A stretch of DNA of 45,421 nucleotides from CAMTWB01 sp037441775 (GTDB lineage Bacteria; Desulfobacterota; Syntrophia; Syntrophales; CAMTWB01): NCBI GenBank assembly GCA_037441775.1, contig JBBIRO010000025.1:1-45421 (forward strand), in the 5' to 3' direction. The position numbers and the translations under genes were made by a program. Positions 32,723 through 39,571 of this stretch are shown here, piece by piece. The notes below the pieces were generated by a model that had not been told where the DNA came from, did not search any database, and saw only the letters and a list, made by a program, of their open reading frames with translations. Each line of letters begins with the position of its first letter. Position 1 is the first letter of the stretch.

Positions 32723-33502
32723 ATGAAGAAACAGGATATTAATGAGCTGTTCGATGTAAAGGGCAGGGTTGCTCTGATAACCGGCGCAACCGGTGGTTTC
32801 GGCAGGGCGGCGGCAATGGGGCTGGCTTCAGCCGGAGCAAAAGTGATGGCCACCGGCCGTACGGCGGCATCACTGGAACAACTGGTGAACGATATTCGTC
32901 AGGGGGGCGGCGATGCCGCTTATTGCGTGGGCAATCCCGTCAATTATGACGATGTGAAACGGGTAGTCCAAAAGACAGTCGCCACCTTTGGCGGTATTGA
33001 CATCCTGATTACGGCGGCTGGTGTCAATAAAGTCAGTCCCATAATCAAACAGTCCGTTGAAGATTGGGAAGAGATCATGAATGCCAATGTCAAGGCGACA
33101 TATCTCTTTTGCAAGGAGGCGGGCCGGGTGATGGTCGAGCAGGGCAGGGGAGGCAAGGTTATTCTGGTCGGCTCCGCCCGGGGGCACCAGGGTTTGGCTA
33201 ACTATAGCGCTTACTCTCCTTCCAAAGGCGCGGTTCATCTTTTAGCAAAGACCTTGGGTTGTGAATGGGGGCAATATAAAATTAACGTTAATGTGATTGC
33301 GCCCACTGTATTTAGGACCGCCTTGACCCAGTGGATGTTTGATGATCAGGCTTTTTACAAAAAATTTCTGGAACGCATCCCCCTTGGCCGATTGGGCGAG
33401 CCGGAGGATTTTATCGGCGCGGTCATCTTCCTTTCGTCCAAAGCGTCTGATTTCATGACCGGGGCCATTATGAATGTTGATGGCGGCTATACCGCGGGCT
33501 AA
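32723..33502 (+). CDS. Short-chain dehydrogenase/reductase; candidate phloroglucinol reductase
   Basis: This is a classical SDR of 259 residues. The cofactor loop TGATGGFG (about 20-27), the catalytic Ser in LVGSARGHQG, and the YxxxK pair in YSAYSPSKGAVH are intact. An Arg in ATGRTA after the second strand favours NADP(H). The C-terminal SDFMTGAIMNVDGGY segment is typical. In anaerobic phloroglucinol degradation, the aromatic ring is reduced to dihydrophloroglucinol by an NADPH-dependent SDR. The immediate neighbours (cyclase upstream, 3-hydroxyacid dehydrogenase downstream) match the next two steps. The role as the ring reductase is inference from context; many SDRs have other substrates. 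GGGG lies just before the ATG. Confidence 0.85.
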   Translation: MKKQDINELFDVKGRVALITGATGGFGRAAAMGLASAGAKVMATGRTAASLEQLVNDIRQGGGDAAYCVGNPVNYDDVKRVVQKTVATFGGIDILITAAGVNKVSPIIKQSVEDWEEIMNANVKATYLFCKEAGRVMVEQGRGGKVILVGSARGHQGLANYSAYSPSKGAVHLLAKTLGCEWGQYKINVNVIAPTVFRTALTQWMFDDQAFYKKFLERIPLGRLGEPEDFIGAVIFLSSKASDFMTGAIMNVDGGYTAG

Positions 33503-33512
33503 AGGGAGGCTA

Positions 33513-34445
33513 ATGTCGCGACCAGATCAGATAGCTGTTATTGGAGCCGGATTGATGGGCCACGGCATTGCCCAGATATTCGCCGTGCAGGGATATGAGG
33601 TATTTCTTACTGATATCAATGAGAAAATCCTGGAGCATGGTCTGCGGAACATTCAAAACAATCTTGCTCTTTTGGCGGAAAATGGCATCGTCCGGGCCGA
33701 GGAGGTAGAGGCTGCCTTAGGGAGGGTAAAGGCCGCAAAAAGCCTTGAACAGGCGGTTCGAACCGCACAATTTGTCTTCGAGGCGGTTTCCGAAAACCTG
33801 GATATAAAGCAAAACCTTTTTGAAAAGCTCGATACCCTCTGCCTGCCCGACGCTATTTTAGCCACCAATACCTCGGTTATCAGCATCACGGAAATCGCGG
33901 CCAAAGCCAAGAGGAGGGATCGCATCGTGGGGACCCATTTCTGGAACCCGCCCTACCTCATTCCGCTGGTGGAAGTCGTTCCGGGGCGGGATACATCTCT
34001 TCAGACGATGGATGCCGTCTTTGACCTGCTTAAGGAGGTGGGGAAGCGCCCGGTTAAGTTAATGAAAGATGTCCCGGGGTTTGTCGGCAACCGGCTGCAG
34101 CACGCGCTCTGGCGGGAGGCTATTTCCATTGTTGAGCAGGGCATTGCCGATGCCGCCACCGTCGATGAGGTCGTTAAAATGAGCTTCGGAGCACGGCTGC
34201 CAGTTTTAGGTCCGCTGGAGAATGCCGATATGGTCGGGTTGGATCTGACTTTGCAGATTCACGACTACATTCTTGCGCATATTGAATGCTCGCCCTTACC
34301 GTCACCGCTGTTAGTACAGAAAGTTAAAGATAATGAGCTTGGTTTCAAGACCGGGCAGGGATTTCAAAAATGGAATCCGGAAGGCAGAGAGCAATTGCGG
34401 CGACGACTCCTCGAACACCTGGTTGACTGGAACAGGAAATCATAA
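33513..34445 (+). CDS. 3-hydroxyacyl-CoA dehydrogenase-family protein; candidate 3-hydroxy-5-oxohexanoate dehydrogenase
   Basis: This NAD-dependent dehydrogenase has 310 residues from the ATG at 33513, set by GGGAGG at 33504-33509. VIGAGLMGHGIAQ is the Rossmann loop. The catalytic His and Glu are in GTHFWNPPYLIPLVEVV, Ser is in NTSVIS, and Asn is in VPGFVGNRL. The FWNPPYLIPLVEV form of the His motif recalls members that act on free 3-hydroxyacids (carnitine and gulonate dehydrogenases) more than the HFFNP form of CoA-ester enzymes. The product of dihydrophloroglucinol hydrolysis is 3-hydroxy-5-oxohexanoate, a free 3-hydroxyacid, which fits. The earlier part of the frame (from 33474) overlaps the SDR and has no ribosome site. 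The family is firm; the substrate is inferred. Confidence 0.85.
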   Translation: MSRPDQIAVIGAGLMGHGIAQIFAVQGYEVFLTDINEKILEHGLRNIQNNLALLAENGIVRAEEVEAALGRVKAAKSLEQAVRTAQFVFEAVSENLDIKQNLFEKLDTLCLPDAILATNTSVISITEIAAKAKRRDRIVGTHFWNPPYLIPLVEVVPGRDTSLQTMDAVFDLLKEVGKRPVKLMKDVPGFVGNRLQHALWREAISIVEQGIADAATVDEVVKMSFGARLPVLGPLENADMVGLDLTLQIHDYILAHIECSPLPSPLLVQKVKDNELGFKTGQGFQKWNPEGREQLRRRLLEHLVDWNRKS

Positions 34446-34485
34446 AAACCCGTAAAAACGGTAATCTCAAAGAAAGGGAAGAATC

Positions 34486-35463
34486 ATGATCATCGACGTC
34501 CTGGCGCATCATGTGTCCAAATCTGTTGCGGAAATTTTGGAGACCAAGCCTTATTACGGTGAAAGCGCCACTTTTAAAAACAGCGGCAAACAGCTCCCCT
34601 ATCCAATACCCAACGCCGATCCGGAAGTGCGGCTGGGCTACATGGAGAAATACGGCATCGATATGCAGGTGTTAAGCCAGACCGGATCGGTTCTTATTGG
34701 CTTCGACGCCAAAGATTCTGCAGAAATCTGCCGTCGCTCCAATACGGACAATTATGCCCTGGTCAAGGCCTACCCGAAAAAATTTATCAACATCTCCTTC
34801 ATCTCCCTGCTCGACATGAAGAGCGCCATGGACGAACTGAGCCGGTCGATTAATGAACTGGACTGCCGTGGCGTTACGGTCTGCACCAATCAGCAGGGCA
34901 GAGGGCTCGATTCGCCCGAGTTTTACCCTTTTTATGAAAAGTTGGTTGAGCATGACTTGCCTTTTTTCATGCATCCCACCCATTGGGATTCCTACCCGCT
35001 GGTTGATATGGACGGGGGTTGGCGGATGATGCAAATCATCGGCTGGCCGTTTGACACGACCCAGGCCGTCTGGCGACTTCTTTTCGGGGGGGTGATGGAT
35101 CGCTTTCCAACCATGAAAATCGTCACCCACCATCTGGGAGCTTTCCTGCCCTTTTTTATCACCCGAGTCGAGAAAAACATCAATACCTTCCTGGCTCATA
35201 AATTGAAAAGACCGCTTTCCGAATATTGGAAGAATCTCTACGCCGACACGGCCGTGGATGGCACGGTGGCGGCATTGCCCTGCGGGTACGCTTTTTTCGG
35301 CTCCGAACGGATGATGTTCGGCACCGATTACCCGTTTGGGCCGGAAGCTGGTGAGGATTTCATCAGAAGCAACCTTGCCGCGGTCCAGGCGATGAATATT
35401 CCCGCAGTAGAAAAGAAGAAGATTTTAGGGGAAAATGCGATGAGGATATTAAAAATTAAATAG
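34486..35463 (+). CDS. Second amidohydrolase (ACMSD/gamma-resorcylate decarboxylase group)
   Basis: This TIM-barrel protein of 325 residues is homologous to the amidohydrolase at 27182-28190. Both share WPFDTT/WPYETT, VTHHLGAFLPFF/VTHHCGAMLPFF, an LYADTAV-type strand and a (T/S)DYP motif. Candidate metal and catalytic residues are His in IDVLAHHVS, FFMHPTHWD, VTHHLG, and Asp in FGTDYPFG. The first His of the standard HxH pair is again missing (Leu-Ala-His). Relatives decarboxylate hydroxybenzoates or hydrolyse ring-derived lactones, so one copy could release a phenol from its carboxylate, or open a later intermediate. AAAGGGAAG precedes the ATG. It follows the dehydrogenase by 40 bases in the plus operon. 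Confidence 0.88.
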   Translation: MIIDVLAHHVSKSVAEILETKPYYGESATFKNSGKQLPYPIPNADPEVRLGYMEKYGIDMQVLSQTGSVLIGFDAKDSAEICRRSNTDNYALVKAYPKKFINISFISLLDMKSAMDELSRSINELDCRGVTVCTNQQGRGLDSPEFYPFYEKLVEHDLPFFMHPTHWDSYPLVDMDGGWRMMQIIGWPFDTTQAVWRLLFGGVMDRFPTMKIVTHHLGAFLPFFITRVEKNINTFLAHKLKRPLSEYWKNLYADTAVDGTVAALPCGYAFFGSERMMFGTDYPFGPEAGEDFIRSNLAAVQAMNIPAVEKKKILGENAMRILKIK

Positions 35464-35575
35464 TTATGGGAGGATGAAGAAATTGTCGCCTGTCTGCAAA
35501 GCGTAAGTTAGGGGACGGCTTCGCCTGAAGAGACGAACCGATATGCAAATTAACCTGAGAGGGAGGATGAAGCAA

Positions 35576-36583
35576 ATGAAAAAACAATTTTACGCTTTAC
35601 TGTTGTTTTTTGTGATGACTACCCTGGTCATCGGTTATGTTTCCCCGGCGTCGGCGCAAGCGCCAAAAGCTGAGCCCATTAAACTTTCGCTGATCTCCTA
35701 TACGGCGGTTACGGATGCCCATTTCATGCACTGGAAACCCCTTTTTATCGATGAGATTAATGCCCAGGCAAAAGGCGCCCTGATCATCGAGGTAAGGGGC
35801 GGGCCGGAGGTGATGAGCATCTCCGATATGGCCAAGGCAACCGCCGCCGGTGTGGTGGATATGGCCATTGCCTCGACAGCGAATTTCGCCGACTTTGTGC
35901 CCGGCAGCGACCTGATAAAACTTTCCGAAATCACCTGGCAGGAAGAGATAGCCAGAGGTCTCCCCGCTTATCTGGACGAGATCTACGCCAAGGCGGGCTT
36001 AAAATTCCTCAGCAGGAAGATGCCCATCAACATCAATTATTTTCGCATTTGTTTGAAGAAAAAGATCATGACCAAAGAAGGGTTCAAAGGAATCCGCCTG
36101 GGAGCGCCGCCTCCGGTACATGGCGCCCTGGCAGAACTTGGGGCGGCGCCGGTAAGGGCCGTGATCCCGGAATACTATACCGCCATTGAACGAGGCCTGG
36201 TTTTTGGAAGCATCTTCGGCGGTGGCGTTTATGTGGAGAATGCCTTGCACGAGGTAGCGCCTTTTGTAGTGGATAACCCCTACTTCCGGCCGACGGCAAT
36301 GGTATTTATGAACCTTAAGAAGTGGGAGTCCTTGCCCCGAGACATGAAAGAACTCATCTTGCGGGTGCGCGACGATATGCAGAGGAAGTATGAACCGATA
36401 TATATGGAATGGGAAAAAGGCGCAAAAGCACGTGCTATTGCTAGGGGCGCTGAATATTACACCCTGCCTCCAGAGGTCGCGAGCTGGTATTTGAAGTCCA
36501 TCTATGATGGCACCTGGAAAACAGACGCGCCCAAAAACCCGCCCGCAGTAGTGGAACGGATAAGGACGCTAATATCCAGATAA
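35576..36583 (+). CDS. dctP: TRAP transporter solute receptor DctP (system 3)
   Basis: This periplasmic receptor has about 335 residues from the ATG at 35576; GGAGG at 35562-35566 gives the right spacing, while the ATGs at 35543 and 35567 do not. The signal peptide MKKQFYALLLFFVMTTLVIG ends at ASA-Q. The conserved ligand Arg is present in GFKGIRLGAPP. Compared with system 1 the ligand region (PPPVHGALAELGAAPVRAV) differs, so the solute should differ. It opens the dctPQM set that follows the ring-opening enzymes, and a hairpin lies after its stop codon. Confidence 0.9.
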   Translation: MKKQFYALLLFFVMTTLVIGYVSPASAQAPKAEPIKLSLISYTAVTDAHFMHWKPLFIDEINAQAKGALIIEVRGGPEVMSISDMAKATAAGVVDMAIASTANFADFVPGSDLIKLSEITWQEEIARGLPAYLDEIYAKAGLKFLSRKMPININYFRICLKKKIMTKEGFKGIRLGAPPPVHGALAELGAAPVRAVIPEYYTAIERGLVFGSIFGGGVYVENALHEVAPFVVDNPYFRPTAMVFMNLKKWESLPRDMKELILRVRDDMQRKYEPIYMEWEKGAKARAIARGAEYYTLPPEVASWYLKSIYDGTWKTDAPKNPPAVVERIRTLISR

Positions 36584-36614
36584 CGGAAACTGCCAGAAAA
36601 GGCCATAAATGAAA

Positions 36615-36635
36615 GGGGAGGATTACATCCTCCCC
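36615..36635 (+). promoter_or_regulatory. Hairpin between dctP and dctQ (system 3)
   Basis: GGGGAGGAT (36615-36623) and ATCCTCCCC (36627-36635) form a perfect 9-bp stem with a three-base loop, 31 bases after the dctP stop codon. No U-run follows, so transcript protection or partial attenuation is more likely than full termination. Confidence 0.68.
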
Positions 36636-36663
36636 GCCCGTAACTAGAAGGAGTAATTCTGCG

Positions 36664-37173
36664 ATGGAAGAGTTGCCACAGGGACAAACTGTCTTCGACC
36701 GTCTCATTTATGGTTTTGCCTTGTTGGCCGGGTTTCTTTTTCTTTATTCCATGCTGAGTACCTGTGTGGAAGTGGTCTTGAGATATTTTTTTGCCCGGCC
36801 GACCAATTGGATCATGGAAACCAATGAGTACATCCTCTACATTTCCCCTTTCCTCGCTTCCGCCTGGGTTTTGAAACAGGACGGGCATGTGAAAATGGAT
36901 CTTATCGTGGATTTATTTAGCCGGAGAAATCAGGCACGCTTAAATGCCGGGACCTCCATCCTGGCTATCTTAATCTGCCTCACGATAATCTGGTTTGGCC
37001 TCACTGTCACCTGGGATTCCTTTCAAACCCAATATGTAACCGCCAGCGGATATATAAGAATTAACCGTGGTTATATCACTATTGCCAGCGTCCTGGGGTT
37101 CGTGTTGCTCGCTATCCAGTTCCTCCGCAGGGCAATATTTCATCTTCGCCAGGCCTCAAGCGGGAAAACGTAA
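36664..37173 (+). CDS. dctQ: TRAP transporter small membrane subunit DctQ (system 3)
   Basis: This is a four-helix membrane protein of 169 residues. Hydrophobic segments lie near residues 15-40, 52-72, 95-118 and 135-156. The family motif region TNWIMETNEYILYISPFLASAWVLKQDGHVKMD is intact. It is encoded between the dctP hairpin and dctM, and would join DctM in the membrane complex. AAGGAG lies 11 bases before the ATG. Confidence 0.88.
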   Translation: MEELPQGQTVFDRLIYGFALLAGFLFLYSMLSTCVEVVLRYFFARPTNWIMETNEYILYISPFLASAWVLKQDGHVKMDLIVDLFSRRNQARLNAGTSILAILICLTIIWFGLTVTWDSFQTQYVTASGYIRINRGYITIASVLGFVLLAIQFLRRAIFHLRQASSGKT

Positions 37174-37222
37174 AATTAACTTCGGGTATAAAACCAGCAC
37201 TTTTGTTGAAGGATGACAAGCG

Positions 37223-38542
37223 ATGGAGTGGCCATACGTTCTTTTATTAATGTTCGGCGGTCTTATGCTGTTGATGATCACCGGCCTGCCGATTGCTTTC
37301 TGCTTTTTGTTGGTAAATATTATAGCGGGTTACGTTTTTTTCGGCGGATTGGTAGGCGTAGAGCGGCTTTACCACAGCATGTACTCAACGCTTACCAGTT
37401 TCATCTTTCTACCCATCCCGCTGTTCATCTTAATGGGGGAGGTGCTTTTTCACTCCGGAATGGCCCCAGTCCTTATAAAAACGCTAGATAAGTGGCTTGG
37501 TCGTCTGCCGGGAAGATTGAGTCTGTTAGCGGTAGGCGCCGGCACCCTCTTTTCCACCCTTACCGGCACCAGCATCGCCAGTGTGGCCATGCTGGGAGCA
37601 ACGCTGGTGCCGGAGATGGAAAAGAGCGGATATAAGAAGCAGATGACCATGGGGCCGATTATGGGAAGCGGTAATCTAGCCATGCTGATTCCGCCCAGCG
37701 GTCTTGCCGTACTCTGCGGCGCCCTGGCCCATGTTTCCATCGGACGTCTATTGATTGCCATAATCATCCCCGGTCTGCTGCTTGCGGCCATAATGGCCAT
37801 CTACATCATTGGAAGATGTTTGATACAGCCGTCATTGGCGCCTGTCTACGATGTGCCCCACACTCCTCTTGCGGTAAAGGTCAAGGAGTTTGTCAAATAC
37901 ATCCTGCCTCAGGGCATTGTTATATTTCTGGTCATCGGGGTCATGTTTCTTGGCATTGCCGGCCCTGGTGAAGCGGCGGCCGGCGGCGCCGTGGGGGTGA
38001 TCATTCTCGCATTGTGCTATGGAAAACTCAACTGGCTAACCTTCCGCAATGCGCTGATGGGCACGGTTAAGGTGACGGGAATGATCTTACTCATTATCGC
38101 CTCAGCCAAATTTTTCAGTGAGGTTATGGCATTCAGCGGCGCCAGCGCCGGTATGGCGTCGATTGTTCAAGGGCTTGAGCTTCCACCTATTGTCATCATC
38201 ATCTTAATGCAGGTTATCGTGCTGATACTTGGGTGTTTTATGGAGCCCGCCTCCATCATGATGATCACGATTCCCATTTTTATTCCCATTGTTAAATCAC
38301 TTGGTTTTGACCTGATCTGGTTTTCGGTGCTGATGCTGGTTAATATCGAGATCGCCATGATCACACCTCCTTTTGGGGTAAGCCTTTTTGTGATGAAGGG
38401 TGTTGCTACCAAGGATACTACCATGTTTGATGTTTACAAGGCGGCCATACCTTTTGTCTTGCTCAGCCTCTTTGCGATGTCCTTGATCATGATTTTCCCC
38501 AAGCTGGCCTTGTGGCTGCCTGCCATGATGGTAAAATTTTAA
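37223..38542 (+). CDS. dctM: TRAP transporter large membrane subunit DctM (system 3)
   Basis: This transport subunit has 439 residues and about 12 hydrophobic segments. The transport-site loops are visible as STLTGTSIASVAMLGATLVPEM, NLAMLIPPSGLAVLCGALAHVS and MITPPFGVSLFVMKGVA. It completes the system encoded by dctP and dctQ upstream. A 209-bp inverted-repeat element begins 32 bases after the stop, separating this set from the PhlG-like gene. Confidence 0.92.
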   Translation: MEWPYVLLLMFGGLMLLMITGLPIAFCFLLVNIIAGYVFFGGLVGVERLYHSMYSTLTSFIFLPIPLFILMGEVLFHSGMAPVLIKTLDKWLGRLPGRLSLLAVGAGTLFSTLTGTSIASVAMLGATLVPEMEKSGYKKQMTMGPIMGSGNLAMLIPPSGLAVLCGALAHVSIGRLLIAIIIPGLLLAAIMAIYIIGRCLIQPSLAPVYDVPHTPLAVKVKEFVKYILPQGIVIFLVIGVMFLGIAGPGEAAAGGAVGVIILALCYGKLNWLTFRNALMGTVKVTGMILLIIASAKFFSEVMAFSGASAGMASIVQGLELPPIVIIILMQVIVLILGCFMEPASIMMITIPIFIPIVKSLGFDLIWFSVLMLVNIEIAMITPPFGVSLFVMKGVATKDTTMFDVYKAAIPFVLLSLFAMSLIMIFPKLALWLPAMMVKF

Positions 38543-38574
38543 TGGCGTCGCCGGTGAGTGAAGGCATAACAAAA

Positions 38575-38783
38575 TTGACGACTTCGTAAAAAGTCCGGAT
38601 GCTTGCGTTCAAGCTAAATCCTTCGTCGCGGGAAGCTGTTGCTGTAGTCGGGGGCCTTGTGCCCGCCATGACCTGGTGTAACGCAATGCGCGAGCCGCCC
38701 ACAGGGGCGGGACTAGATAACCGACTTTTTTCCGGGGGCCGTTTTGAAGATTATGTTTTTAGGACTTTTCATAAAGCCGTCAA
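38575..38783. repeat. 209-bp element with 22-bp imperfect terminal inverted repeats (MITE-like)
   Basis: The left end GACGACTTCGTAAAAAGTCC (38577-38596) and right end GGACTTTTCATAAAGCCGTC (38762-38781) are inverted copies. Extended by TT/AA they match at 18 of 22 positions. The interior has no gene but includes a G/C hairpin (GCCGCCCACAGGGGCGGGAC). The left 80 bases are shared with the sucC-sucD gap. Size, ends and lack of coding capacity resemble a miniature inverted-repeat element; no matching transposase is in the window. Confidence 0.65.
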
Positions 38784-38861
38784 AAGTTTGAGCGCTGCAG
38801 AAGGCGACTTCTATATACGAATTCTAATGTCTTTGACTATTTACAAAGGGGAGGAAATCTT

Positions 38862-39449
38862 ATGTTTATCGAAGAGACCAACAGACTTTTGAATCCGGGC
38901 TATCTATCGCTGGAAACAGGCTATCAGCGGCTGTCAAACGGCCATTTTTACCTTGCCGTCTTAACCCGGATGCCTGGTTGCGCCGGAAAGATGGTTGACT
39001 GGTGGTTCGGGTACGCGGGAGATACGGAAAAATACAAAACGTGGCATCCCCAAGACCACATCATCGGGGAGTGGGACGATAAATGGCGGCCGGGCTGCTA
39101 CATTGGCGCCAGCCATCTTGTTCATGAATATGTTGGCGGCGAGCTGGTAAAATTGAGGATTACTTTTCGCGAGCCCTCTGAATTCTTTGACACGGCAAGA
39201 TTCGCGGCAGCGAAGGTGGGGGCCGCGGTCTGCGGAAAAATCGGGCTCCTGGAGGATGGAGTACAGATCGGCAATCTGATCCATTTAGTGCGGGATACCG
39301 ACTTCGGCTGCGAAATGCGGAGCCGTTTCTGGCTTTTTGCCGCGGATGAAAAGCTCAGCAGAGCTCTCATGCAGCATTGCATTGAAGAGATGGGGAACCT
39401 GGCTGATCTGCTGCCGGCGCTTTATTACCGGGAAACAGGGGGGAAATAG
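38862..39449 (+). CDS. DAPG hydrolase (PhlG)/phloretin hydrolase-like protein
   Basis: This protein of 195 residues matches, from memory, the catalytic domain of 2,4-diacetylphloroglucinol hydrolase PhlG and phloretin hydrolase. These zinc enzymes cleave an aryl-ketone C-C bond and release phloroglucinol or its monoacyl form. The signature MVDWWFGYAGDTEKYKTWHPQDH is present (His62, His66). HLVHEYVGGE gives His88/Glu89, and QHCIEE gives an HxxxE pair (His172, Glu176). These correspond to the His, Glu, His, Glu zinc set described for PhlG. The protein is about 100 residues shorter than PhlG and lacks its N-terminal dimerisation part. It follows the inverted-repeat element and precedes AOR. GGGGAGG lies ahead of the ATG. 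The family call is good; the exact acylphenol is unknown. Confidence 0.8.
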   Translation: MFIEETNRLLNPGYLSLETGYQRLSNGHFYLAVLTRMPGCAGKMVDWWFGYAGDTEKYKTWHPQDHIIGEWDDKWRPGCYIGASHLVHEYVGGELVKLRITFREPSEFFDTARFAAAKVGAAVCGKIGLLEDGVQIGNLIHLVRDTDFGCEMRSRFWLFAADEKLSRALMQHCIEEMGNLADLLPALYYRETGGK

Positions 39450-39571
39450 CCCGCTGCCTATTCGGCGCCAGCCGATTCTTGGGCTTGAGGGTATAAAAGG
39501 CAGCTTAATGTTTGGCATTAGCCCTGAGAAGGAACGATTTTTTTTAAGACGAGACAGGAGGTAACGTGGGG

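Noticed and set aside
33474..33512. Extended start of the 3-hydroxyacid dehydrogenase
   Set aside because: The extra 13 residues overlap the SDR gene; GGGAGG and the family N-terminus point to the ATG at 33513.
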